A model generated the notes under the pieces. The model worked only from the letters and a program-made list of their open reading frames with translations. It made no database searches and had not been told where the DNA came from. The position numbers were made by a program, and so were the translations under genes. From assembly GCA_017937765.1 (NCBI GenBank), contig JAGBCY010000031.1, positions 1-54,193 on the forward strand: a stretch of 54,193 nt of DNA, read 5' to 3'. The DNA comes from Alistipes sp. (lineage in GTDB: Bacteria; Bacteroidota; Bacteroidia; Bacteroidales; Rikenellaceae). Below are positions 36,300 through 44,315 of this stretch, piece by piece. How positions within the stretch are numbered: the stretch's first letter is position 1; each line of letters starts with the position of its first letter.

Positions 36300-37166
36300 A
36301 TGAGTACAATCTTGGATTACCTGCGCTTGGTGAAGTTCTCGCACACGATCTTCGCTATGCCTTTCGCGCTGTTGTCGTTCACCTATGCCGTGACTACAAC
36401 GGACGTGGAGCTCAATATATGGCTGCTGTTGTTGCAGGTCGTAGGCTGTATGGTCTTTGCCCGCAATGTGGCTATGGGCTTCAATCGTTGGGCCGATAGA
36501 CGTATCGACGCCGAAAACCCGCGCACGGCCGACCGTGAGATTCCGGCAGGCAGGGTCTCGGCACGCGGTGCGGTTATCTTTGTCATTATCAATGCTTTGC
36601 TCTTTATCGCTACGGCCATCACGATCAATCCGTTGTGTGGATGGCTCTCACCCGTGGCTCTCGCCATCGTTATGTTTTATAGCTATTGCAAGCGTTTCAC
36701 GTCGATGGCCCACTTGGTACTCGGACTATCGCTCGGCATTGCCCCTGTGGGCGCATATATGGCCGTTACGGGTGGTGCAGCGACGGAGTGCTGGATATTG
36801 GCGGCTGTCGTTATGACGTGGTGCGCAGGCTTCGATATTATCTACGCACTTCAGGATGCGGAGTTCGACCGTAAGCGCGGACTACACTCTATTCCTTCAC
36901 GATTCTCACCACTCACATCGCTAATAATAAGTGCATTACTGCATCTTGCGAGCGTCGCACTTCTTGTTATCTTTGCTACGTCGCAGCCCCAGACGTGGTT
37001 GCTATGGGTGGGGTGTGCGATGTTTACCGCGATATTGGCTATGGAGCACTACCTCGTAACCCCTACGAAACAGCGAAATATCGGCATTGCGTTCGGTACG
37101 TTTAATGCTCTGGCAAGTATGTCGCTGGCCATTTGCCTTGTTGCTAACTTACTGATCTATGGATAA
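36300..37166 (+). CDS. UbiA-family prenyltransferase (probably menaquinone route)
   Basis: 288 aa from MSTILDYLRL; the longer frame (from 36168) overlaps the thioesterase gene and is hydrophilic. About eight helices, with the prenyl-diphosphate motifs NRWADRRIDAENPRT and DAEFDRKRGLHSIP. The pattern resembles the polyprenyltransferase of the futalosine menaquinone pathway (MqnP) more than UbiA proper, but protoheme or 4HBA substrates cannot be excluded. It starts 4 bases after the thioesterase stop. Confidence 0.9.
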   Translation: MSTILDYLRLVKFSHTIFAMPFALLSFTYAVTTTDVELNIWLLLLQVVGCMVFARNVAMGFNRWADRRIDAENPRTADREIPAGRVSARGAVIFVIINALLFIATAITINPLCGWLSPVALAIVMFYSYCKRFTSMAHLVLGLSLGIAPVGAYMAVTGGAATECWILAAVVMTWCAGFDIIYALQDAEFDRKRGLHSIPSRFSPLTSLIISALLHLASVALLVIFATSQPQTWLLWVGCAMFTAILAMEHYLVTPTKQRNIGIAFGTFNALASMSLAICLVANLLIYG

Positions 37167-37168
37167 CT

Positions 37169-38080
37169 ATGTGGGTAGGTGCGGCATTTATCTCGGCACT
37201 ACTTCTCGGCCTCTACGATGTGGCTAAGAAGCGGTCGTTGGCGGGTAATGCCGTTATCCCCGTGTTGCTTCTCAATACGCTGTTCTCGTCGCTTTTACTG
37301 CTGCCATATATCCTCGATGCTAATCTTGGTTTTGGGTGGTTTAGCTCAGAATTCTTGATGACGGGCTACGGCAGCGACAATGGCCTCAGCGAACATTTGC
37401 TCGTTGCACTGAAGGCCTCCATTACGCTATCGTCGTGGTTGTGTGGCTATTACGCCATTAAGCATCTGCCGCTCACAATTGTTGGCCCCGTCAACGCCAC
37501 GCGTCCCGTTATGGTGCTCATCGGTGCCTTCGTGCTCTTTGGCGAGCGTCTCAACCTGTTGCAGTGGGGTGGTGTGCTGCTTACCATCGTATCGCTCTGG
37601 CTGCTTAGCCGCGCGGGCCGCAAGGAGAGTATCGACTTTCGTAGTAACCGCTATGTGTGGGCACTCTTTGCCGCTATGATTTTGGGTGCGGTGAGTGGCC
37701 TCTACGATAAGTTCCTCATCGCCAATTGTGGCATCGGTCCCCTCTTTGTTCAGAGCTGGTTTGGCATCTATCAGTTTGCTATGATGTGCATAATCTGCGC
37801 CGTCATCTGGCTGCCACGCCGAGCATCGGAGCCATTCCACTGGAGTTGGGCAATACCGCTTATCTCGATATTCGTGACGCTCGCAGACTTCTGCTACTAT
37901 CACGCCCTCGATAGCGAGGGTGCGATGATTGCGGTGGTGGCAATGATACGCCGCTCTTCGGTTATCGTCACGTTCCTTTGCGGAGCCCTGCTCTTTGGTG
38001 AGCGTAACCTCCGAGCTAAGGCAGTCGACTTGGTGTTAATCCTTGTTGGTATGGTGCTCTTGGCGTTGGGAAGCTGCTGA
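37169..38080 (+). CDS. EamA/DMT-superfamily permease
   Basis: 303 aa, ten predicted helices in two similar halves, the hallmark of DMT permeases. Each half ends in an EamA-type motif: GAFVLFGERLNLLQWGGVLL in the first and GALLFGERNLRAKAVDL in the second. It starts 2 bases after the prenyltransferase stop, last in the mltG run, and a strong terminator follows. Substrate unknown. Confidence 0.9.
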   Translation: MWVGAAFISALLLGLYDVAKKRSLAGNAVIPVLLLNTLFSSLLLLPYILDANLGFGWFSSEFLMTGYGSDNGLSEHLLVALKASITLSSWLCGYYAIKHLPLTIVGPVNATRPVMVLIGAFVLFGERLNLLQWGGVLLTIVSLWLLSRAGRKESIDFRSNRYVWALFAAMILGAVSGLYDKFLIANCGIGPLFVQSWFGIYQFAMMCIICAVIWLPRRASEPFHWSWAIPLISIFVTLADFCYYHALDSEGAMIAVVAMIRRSSVIVTFLCGALLFGERNLRAKAVDLVLILVGMVLLALGSC

Positions 38081-38098
38081 TTGGTAGGATAGTACAAA

Positions 38099-38130
38099 AA
38101 AACAGTGCCAATTGTTATTGGCACTGTTTT
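38099..38130. terminator. Bidirectional Rho-independent terminator
   Basis: AAAACAGTGCCAAT (38099-38112) pairs perfectly with ATTGGCACTGTTTT (38117-38130) around TGTT, with A- and T-rich flanks on both sides. It ends the mltG run and the small minus-strand ORF, whose last codons it overlaps. Confidence 0.88.
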
Positions 38131-38255
38131 GTTTTGAAGAGATCCGTGAGGTAGGTGTCCAACATAAGCAGGTCCGCCTCGCCACACGCTACGTCGTTAA
38201 ATAGGTAGTTCTCCTCGTTGTAAAGTTGTAATGTACGTGGGTCGATTTCACTCAT
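38115..38255 (-). CDS. Possible 46-aa protein downstream of the sigma factor
   Basis: MSEIDPRTLQLYNEENYLF leads into an acidic amphipathic helix (VACGEADLLMLDTYLTDLF) ending KTKQCQ. Composition looks like a folded small protein rather than random frame. A longer frame to 38318 exists, but the Met at 38255 begins the plausible part. It is 103 bases past the sigma factor stop, and its end lies in the terminator arm. No family is recognised. An accidental ORF is the main alternative. Confidence 0.45.
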   Translation of the reverse strand: MSEIDPRTLQLYNEENYLFNDVACGEADLLMLDTYLTDLFKTKQCQ

Positions 38256-38357
38256 AGGCATCGCTCTCGTTAAAATGTTAATAATGCTTTTTGCCGCCGT
38301 GGGGAGTGGCGTTTGCACTACTAACGAGCGCGTGTCTGCCTATATTGTGCAGCCGAA

Positions 38358-38942
38358 CTAATTTAATACAATATTTTTCTCCTTAATCATCCTGCGCAGG
38401 TTGATAAGGGCGTAACGCATACGTCCGAGGGCGGTGTTTATGCTCACCTCCGTCTGCTCGGCAATCTCCTGAAACGATAGCTTCGAGTAGTATCGCAGGC
38501 GCACCACCTCCTGCTGCTCCTCGGGGAGAAGGCCGATAAGGTCGCGAATGGTCTGCTCCATCTCGCCGTGTACCATATCGTCCTCGGTTGTTGGCTCGGC
38601 GAAGCGCAACGTGCCGACGATGTCGTAGCCCGCCTCAGACTCGTTAATCTGGCGACTCGACTTCTCGCGACGGAAGTGGTCGAGGACGCGGTTGTGTGCT
38701 ATACGCAATACCCACGATAGGAACTTGCCGGAGTCGGTATAACGACCCTCGTCAATAACCTTCACAGCCTTAATAAATGTCTCTTGGAAGATATCATCGG
38801 CAATGTCGTCATCTTTGACCATCATACCGATGTAACTACGCACGCGTCGCGAATGACGCTCGATAAGTTCAGATATAGCACTCCTATCGCCCGAAAGATA
38901 ATTATTAAGCAATACACGATCGCTCAATGCTGTAACGTTCAT
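38358..38942 (-). CDS. ECF-type RNA polymerase sigma factor
   Basis: 194 aa. Region 2 (about 20-90) shows DDIADDIFQETFIKAVKVID and WVLRIAHNRVLDHFRREK; region 4 (about 130-180) shows LLPEEQQEVVRLRYYSKLSF followed by a helix-turn-helix (EIAEQTEVSINTALGRMRYA). No anti-sigma factor gene is adjacent. Regulon unknown. It has its own promoter (39026-39056) and a 5' untranslated region of about 80 bases. Confidence 0.93.
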   Translation of the reverse strand: MNVTALSDRVLLNNYLSGDRSAISELIERHSRRVRSYIGMMVKDDDIADDIFQETFIKAVKVIDEGRYTDSGKFLSWVLRIAHNRVLDHFRREKSSRQINESEAGYDIVGTLRFAEPTTEDDMVHGEMEQTIRDLIGLLPEEQQEVVRLRYYSKLSFQEIAEQTEVSINTALGRMRYALINLRRMIKEKNIVLN

Positions 38943-39025
38943 ACTCTCCTATTTTATTGGTTCAAGAGCAGAATTTCTTCGATAGGCAATGCGGTTTTAA
39001 TGGTTAATAAACTTTGTTTTCGATT

Positions 39026-39056
39026 GCAAGGTATGAATAAATTTTCAAACTGCAAA
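39026..39056 (-). promoter_or_regulatory. Promoter for the sigma factor gene
   Basis: Minus strand TTTG (39053-39056), 19-base spacer, TACCTTGC (39026-39033), one base shifted from the -7 consensus. Between it and the uvrC stop (39057-39215) I see nothing convincing. Confidence 0.5.
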
Positions 39057-39215
39057 ATATTATCGCTCTTTTGTCGTTATGCCTCCTCGCTCGAAATTCT
39101 TGCATTTGTTGGGCAAAATCTGTGCCACAGAGCGAGTTATGAGGTTGGAGAGGGTGCGACGTTGCATTATTGCCGTGGGGCGAAACGACCAAAAAGCGGG
39201 GCGAAATGTCATACC

Positions 39216-41039
39216 TTAATTCTCGCTGTTATCGTTAAAATATGACTTTATGGCCATCGCACGGCTTAAGCCCACCACCTCGCTGAGCTCCTCGGTCGAG
39301 GCGTTGCGCACGGCAGTCACGGTGCGAAACTTACGTAGTAGGGCAGTGAGGCTCTTGTCTCCGATGCCGGGGATGTGGCTTAGCTCGCTGTCGATGAATG
39401 CCTTTGTGCGCTTTTGGCGGTGGAAGGTGATACCAAAGCGGTGCGCCTCGTCGCGGATGTGACATACAACCTTGAGTGGCTCGCCCGTGCGTGTGAGGTA
39501 ATAGGGCTCGGGGTCACCGGGGTAGAATACCTCCTCGAGTCGCTTGGCGAGGCCTACGATGGGCACGCGCTTCTCGATGCCTAACTCCTTGAGTATGGCG
39601 TAGGCACTCGATAGCTGACCCTTACCGCCATCTACGATGATCAGATCGGGAAGCTCGGCCCCATCGCTCAGTAGGCGCGAGTAGCGACGATGGATAATCT
39701 CGCGCATTGAGGCAAAGTCGTCGGGACCCTCTACGGTCTTTATGTTGAAGTGGCGATACTCCTTACGCGATGGCTTGCCGTTGCGGAATACAACGCACGA
39801 GGCTACGGGGTTGGTACCCTGAAGGTTAGAGTTATCGAAGCACTCTATGTGACGTGGCTCGCGGTCGAGGTGTAGCTCGCGCTTCATTGCCTGCATAAGT
39901 CGTTCGGTGTGACGCTCCGGGTTCTTTATCTCGAGATTCTTCATCAGCTCAGCGCGGTAGATGCGTGCGCTGCGTAGCGAGAATTCCAATAGGTCGGCCT
40001 TCTCGCCGCGCTTCGGAATAGTGAAGGTCACGCCGTCGAATAGCAGTGCGAGCGAGGGCATAATCGGTACGATGACCTCGTGCGCAAGGCCTCCAGCAAT
40101 GTTGGTGGCTATGTGCTGTATGGCGCGCGAGAGGAGCTCCTCGTCCGAGGCCTCGATGCCTGGTGTCATACGTATGGTCTGCACGGCGACAATCGAGCCG
40201 TGGCGTATGCTGAGGAAGTTGCAATACACCACGTCGTCGTCCTTAAGGAGCGAGAATACGTCGGAGTCGATGATCTTCGAGCTGACAATCACCGAGCGCG
40301 ACTGATAGTCGTCGAGTGAGCGCAGACGCTGCTTGTAACGCTCTGCCACTTCGAATTTTAGCTCCTCGGCCGCGTGCATCATCTCCTCCTCGAGCCACTT
40401 GCGTACGGGACGCAGGTCGCCCTTAAGTATCGACTGTGTGAGGGCTATGCTACGTGCGTACTCCTCTTCGCTCTCAGCTCCGATGCAGGGAGCCTTGCAG
40501 TTGCCGAGATGGTATTGCAGACATACGCTATGCTTGCCGCGGCTGATGCTCTCGGCCGAGAGGTTTAGTTTGCACGTCCTTAGGGGTATGACGTCGCGGA
40601 TGAACTCCAATATGGAGCGTTGCGTGGATATCGAACCATAGGGCCCGAAGTACTGCGAGCCGTCGCGCACGAGCTGGCGCGTGGACTGCACGCGTGGAAA
40701 TGGCTCGCGACGGATGACAATCCAAGGATATGTCTTGTCGTCCTTAAGGAGGATATTGTAGCGCGGTTGTAGACTCTTGATGAGCGAGTTCTCGAGAAGC
40801 AGGGCATCCTGCTCGCTGTCGACAACGATATGACGTATGTCGACAATCTGCTTGACCAAGACAATCACCTTGGCCGAGTGGTCGCGGTTCTCGACGAAGT
40901 ACGACGACACGCGCTTACGTAGGTCCTTTGCCTTGCCTACGTAGATGATTACGCCATTGCGGTCGACGAACTGATAGACCCCCGGCGAGTGTGGTAAGGC
41001 CGAAACTTGCTCCTTTATATGTTGACGAACTATATCCAT
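39216..41039 (-). CDS. uvrC: UvrABC excinuclease subunit C
   Basis: 607 aa, full length. The N-terminal GIY-YIG nuclease (SPGVYQFVDRNGVIIYVGKA, about 18-37) makes the 3' cut, a UVR domain lies near 200-235, the RNase H-like domain with ECFDNSNLQG and IIVDGGKGQL makes the 5' cut, and helix-hairpin-helix motifs close it (IPGIGDKSLTALLRKF, VGLSRAMAI). The start codon lies 7 bases past a -7 box, so the mRNA may have almost no leader. Confidence 0.97.
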   Translation of the reverse strand: MDIVRQHIKEQVSALPHSPGVYQFVDRNGVIIYVGKAKDLRKRVSSYFVENRDHSAKVIVLVKQIVDIRHIVVDSEQDALLLENSLIKSLQPRYNILLKDDKTYPWIVIRREPFPRVQSTRQLVRDGSQYFGPYGSISTQRSILEFIRDVIPLRTCKLNLSAESISRGKHSVCLQYHLGNCKAPCIGAESEEEYARSIALTQSILKGDLRPVRKWLEEEMMHAAEELKFEVAERYKQRLRSLDDYQSRSVIVSSKIIDSDVFSLLKDDDVVYCNFLSIRHGSIVAVQTIRMTPGIEASDEELLSRAIQHIATNIAGGLAHEVIVPIMPSLALLFDGVTFTIPKRGEKADLLEFSLRSARIYRAELMKNLEIKNPERHTERLMQAMKRELHLDREPRHIECFDNSNLQGTNPVASCVVFRNGKPSRKEYRHFNIKTVEGPDDFASMREIIHRRYSRLLSDGAELPDLIIVDGGKGQLSSAYAILKELGIEKRVPIVGLAKRLEEVFYPGDPEPYYLTRTGEPLKVVCHIRDEAHRFGITFHRQKRTKAFIDSELSHIPGIGDKSLTALLRKFRTVTAVRNASTEELSEVVGLSRAMAIKSYFNDNSEN

Positions 41040-41045
41040 TTATCG

Positions 41046-41053
41046 CAAAAGTA
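41046..41053 (-). promoter_or_regulatory. -7 element for uvrC, very close to the start codon
   Basis: TACTTTTG on the minus strand matches TAnnTTTG and ends 7 bases before the uvrC ATG. No clear -33 box. Confidence 0.5.
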
Positions 41054-41073
41054 CGAAAAAAATCTGTAACCGC

Positions 41074-41104
41074 TTTATCCTTTCGTGAAAAATCACTATC
41101 TTTA
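41074..41104 (+). promoter_or_regulatory. Promoter for the CvfB-like gene
   Basis: TTTA (41074-41077), 19-base spacer, TATCTTTA (41097-41104); each box is one base off consensus. The start codon is 26 bases downstream. It diverges from the uvrC promoter. Confidence 0.5.
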
Positions 41105-41129
41105 CACACTTATAAATAGATTTTGAATT

Positions 41130-41969
41130 ATGAGAACAGGCGAAATACAGCGACTCACCGTAGCTCGTATATCGGACTTCGGTCTATATCTTAAGGATGA
41201 TGAGGGTGCAGAGGTATTGCTCCCGAACCGTTTTACGAGGCTCGATATGAAGGAGGGCGACGAGGTGGAGGTATTTGTTTACCACGACTCGGAAGATCGT
41301 CTTGTGGCATCTACTGAAAAACCGCTTATCAAGGTGGGTGAGGTTGCAGCCCTCAAGGTTGTGGATAAGAGTATCCACGGCGCATTCCTCGACTGGGGAC
41401 TCTCGGGCAAGCACCTCTTCCTTCCTAACCGCAACCAGCAGGGCGGTGTCATCGCGGGACAGCTCACGGTGGTGTATATGTACGTCGACGAGCGTACGGG
41501 CCGTTGCGTGGCGACAAACAAGATTAAACCCTTCATCTATAACGATGATCCACTGACGGTGAAGGTTGGCGACGAGGTTGACGTGCTCGTGGCGTTCGAG
41601 ACACCGATAGGTTATCGTGTGGTTATCGACAATCGCCACTGGGCTATGATATACAAAAACCAGCTCTTCCGCCCCATCCGCGTGGGCGACAGATGTCGTG
41701 GCTGGGTACGTAAGATTACCGAGGATATGCGTATCGACGTGAGCCTCCAGCAGCAGGGCTTGGCCGAGGTGGAGACATCGGTCGTAAGGCTCGAAAAGAT
41801 GCTTAAGGAGCACGGTGGCGTTCTCTCGGTAAATGACCATAGCGATCCGCAGGATGTCGCTCGCCTTACGGGTATGAGTAAAAAGGTCTTTAAGCGTGCA
41901 TTGGGTATGCTTCTTAAGCAGGGCAAGGTGCGCCAGACGGAGTTCGGTATAGAGACGATAAAGAGATAG
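41130..41969 (+). CDS. S1-like RNA-binding protein (CvfB/YitL family)
   Basis: 279 aa. Three S1-type OB folds in series: GLYLKDDEGAEVLLPNRF (about 18-35), GAFLDWGLSGKHLFLPNRNQ (about 90-110) and a third near 140-215. A winged-helix-like end (GMSKKVFKRALGMLLKQGKV) matches the CvfB architecture. Relatives bind RNA and affect virulence-gene expression in Staphylococcus; the role here is unknown. The methyltransferase gene follows after 2 bases. Confidence 0.9.
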   Translation: MRTGEIQRLTVARISDFGLYLKDDEGAEVLLPNRFTRLDMKEGDEVEVFVYHDSEDRLVASTEKPLIKVGEVAALKVVDKSIHGAFLDWGLSGKHLFLPNRNQQGGVIAGQLTVVYMYVDERTGRCVATNKIKPFIYNDDPLTVKVGDEVDVLVAFETPIGYRVVIDNRHWAMIYKNQLFRPIRVGDRCRGWVRKITEDMRIDVSLQQQGLAEVETSVVRLEKMLKEHGGVLSVNDHSDPQDVARLTGMSKKVFKRALGMLLKQGKVRQTEFGIETIKR

Positions 41970-41971
41970 TT

Positions 41972-42730
41972 ATGGCTCTAAAGACGGCAGAGAGGGTGTC
42001 GCGCGAGGTGTCGGATAACTTCGTGTTCCAGCGTTCGCGGTTGGCCTATGTCGAGGCTGCACGCCGCGTGTCGGGCCGTGTGCTTGAGATAGGCACGGGT
42101 ACGGGATATGGCGTGGAGATTATTGCCCCGAGTGCCGAGAGCTTCGTAACGATAGATAAGACACGTTCGGCGGATCTGCCGCCTATGCCCGCGGGCGTGG
42201 AGTTCCTCGAGGCGAGGGTGCCGCCCCTGCCCTTCGAGGATGAGTCGTTCGACTGCGTGGTGTCGTTTCAGGTCATCGAGCACATCAAGCACGACAAGGC
42301 CTTTGTCAAGGAGGTGCACAGGGTGTTGCGTAAGGGGGGTAGGTTTATAGTGAGCACGCCAAATAAGCCAATGTCACTGACGCGCAATCCGTGGCACGTG
42401 AGGGAGTATACGGCTGAGGAGTTCGATAAACTCTTCGCGGAGTTTGCCGATGTCGAGAGGCTCGGTGTTGCGGGTAACGAGCGCGTGTGGGAGTATTACG
42501 AAAAGAATCGCGAGTCGGTGCATCGTATTATGCGCTTCGATGTTTTGCGTATGCAGTGGTGGTTGCCGCGTTGGATACTGCAGCTGCCGTACGACGTGAT
42601 GAATAGGTTGAACCGCCGTCGTCTGCACGCTCGGAATACGACGCTTACAGAGGCGATACGTATGGAGGATTATAACATTCGGAGAGTCGATAGTGAGTGC
42701 TTCGACCTCTTTTACATAGCAACGAAGTAG
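41972..42730 (+). CDS. Class I SAM-dependent methyltransferase
   Basis: 252 aa. The SAM-binding motif LEIGTGTGYGVEI (about 36-48), the acidic turn TIDKTRSADLPP and DCVVSFQVIEHIKHD (motif post I/IV) fit the UbiE/Methyltransf_11 group. The C-terminal third is Arg-rich with no known domain, so the substrate is unknown. Spaced 2-3 bases from both neighbours, as in an operon. Confidence 0.9.
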   Translation: MALKTAERVSREVSDNFVFQRSRLAYVEAARRVSGRVLEIGTGTGYGVEIIAPSAESFVTIDKTRSADLPPMPAGVEFLEARVPPLPFEDESFDCVVSFQVIEHIKHDKAFVKEVHRVLRKGGRFIVSTPNKPMSLTRNPWHVREYTAEEFDKLFAEFADVERLGVAGNERVWEYYEKNRESVHRIMRFDVLRMQWWLPRWILQLPYDVMNRLNRRRLHARNTTLTEAIRMEDYNIRRVDSECFDLFYIATK

Positions 42731-42733
42731 GGT

Positions 42734-43492
42734 ATGAAGAGTAGGGTGGCAATCTTGCAGCGCGATATCGTGTGGTGCGACGTGGAGCGCAACCTCCGTG
42801 AGTTGGAGGCTATGCTCTCTGGGGTCGAGGCCGATGTCATCGTCCTCTCGGAGATGTTCCAGACGGGCTTCGTGACGGAGCCTCGGAGCGTTGCCGATGG
42901 AGGGGCTACGCTTGGCTGGATGCAGATGATGGCCAAGCGGTTGGATGCCGCCATTGTTGGCTCTGTGATAGTTGCCGATGGCGAAAGTTACCGCAACCGT
43001 ATGTACTTCGTGAAGCCTACGGGCGAGGTTGAGTGGTACGATAAGCACCACCTCTTCTCTGTCGGTGGCGAGGCACACCTCTTTACGGCGGGTCGCGAGC
43101 GTAGGGTTGTGGAGTGGCGCGGCGTGAGGTATCTGTTGGAGATATGCTACGACCTCCGCTTTCCGGTGTGGAGTCGCCAACGTGGTGATTACGACGCTGT
43201 CATCTACTCGGCATTGTGGCCCAAGCCGCGCAGGGAGGTGTGGCGCACGTTGCTTAGGGCGCGTGCCATCGAGAATCAGGCCTACGCCATCGGTGTCAAC
43301 CGTATAGGTGCGGAGCCTACGTTGGAATATGCGGGCGACTCGGCGGTTATCGACAGCCGCGGTGTTGCGCTCGTGGATATGGAGGCAAGCGCGGGCGTTG
43401 CAGTTGTGGAGTTGGATATGGAGAGGCTCGCATCGTTTAGAGAGCGATTCAACGTCGCGGCCGATGCCGATGATTTTGTACTGAGGGTGTAA
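42734..43492 (+). CDS. Nitrilase-superfamily omega-amidase (YafV/NIT2-like)
   Basis: 252 aa. The catalytic triad fits: Glu in VLSEMFQTGF, Lys in WYDKHHLF and Cys in LLEICYDLRFPVW. ENQAYAIGVNR and the MFQTGF signature place it with the YafV/omega-amidase branch, which hydrolyses alpha-keto acid amides (keto-glutaramate). It follows the methyltransferase gene by 3 bases. No direct pathway partner is seen nearby. Confidence 0.92.
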   Translation: MKSRVAILQRDIVWCDVERNLRELEAMLSGVEADVIVLSEMFQTGFVTEPRSVADGGATLGWMQMMAKRLDAAIVGSVIVADGESYRNRMYFVKPTGEVEWYDKHHLFSVGGEAHLFTAGRERRVVEWRGVRYLLEICYDLRFPVWSRQRGDYDAVIYSALWPKPRREVWRTLLRARAIENQAYAIGVNRIGAEPTLEYAGDSAVIDSRGVALVDMEASAGVAVVELDMERLASFRERFNVAADADDFVLRV

Positions 43493-43535
43493 CGCAGATT
43501 GCTAAATTAGGAACTAATAACTAACAACTAAATAT

Positions 43536-44312
43536 ATGAGTGTAAACGAGATATTGTTGCTGCTTGGCTCGGGAGTGCTTGTGGGTATAATTAATACGTT
43601 GGGAGGTGGTGGCTCGGTAGTGTCAATGGCCCTGTTTATGGCTATGGGTATGCCTGTGGCTATTGCCAATGGTACGAACCGTATTGCGGTCGTTATGCAG
43701 AACCTATCGGCTACGATAGCCTTTATGCGCAAGAATATGCTCGACATAAAGAACAGTCTGCTGCTCGGAGTTCCCACAATCCTCGGTACCATCGCCGGCT
43801 CGCTTCTTGCCATCGACGTGAGCGATACGACGTTTAAGATATGCCTCAGCGTCGTGCTGGCCATCATCCTCATATACCTGATCTTCGATCGCGATAAGGT
43901 ACCCAATAGGGAGGGCCATAAGCTCCAGATACGCTGGTGGCACTATCTGCTCTTCTTCCTTGTGGGCTTCTATGGTGGCTATATCTATATCGGTCTCGGC
44001 TTCTTGATTCTTGCCGTCACGATCTGGACTATGAATCTCGATATCGTCACGGCTAACGTGCTCAAGGGCTGCGTGATATTTATCTCCACGCCCTTCGCAT
44101 TGGCGGTGTTTATGTATAACGGCCAAGTTGATTATATGGTCGGTCTGCTTCACGGTGCGGGTAATATCCTCGGTGCTATCCTTGCATCGCACTGGGTGGT
44201 AAGCTGGGGCGTGAAGTTTGTTAAGTGGTTTACGTTAGTGATCATCGTCGTTTCGTTTGTCGACCTTGTGGGGTGGATATCGTTACAGACGCTGCTTTCA
44301 AATATGCTTTAA
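43536..44312 (+). CDS. TSUP-family (TauE/SafE) anion permease
   Basis: 258 aa with about eight helices and two GG-rich repeat motifs typical of the family ([14 protein letters not shown] and [17 protein letters not shown]). Family members export or import sulfite, sulfoacetate or other anions. It is preceded by an AACTAATAACTAACAAC low-complexity spacer and followed 3 bases later by uvrA, probably in the same transcript. Confidence 0.9.
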   Translation: MSVNEILLLLGSGVLVGIINTLGGGGSVVSMALFMAMGMPVAIANGTNRIAVVMQNLSATIAFMRKNMLDIKNSLLLGVPTILGTIAGSLLAIDVSDTTFKICLSVVLAIILIYLIFDRDKVPNREGHKLQIRWWHYLLFFLVGFYGGYIYIGLGFLILAVTIWTMNLDIVTANVLKGCVIFISTPFALAVFMYNGQVDYMVGLLHGAGNILGAILASHWVVSWGVKFVKWFTLVIIVVSFVDLVGWISLQTLLSNML

Positions 44313-44315
44313 ACA

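Noticed and set aside
39057-39215. Possible small RNA between uvrC and the sigma factor promoter
   Set aside because: No promoter plus terminator pair and no recognisable fold.
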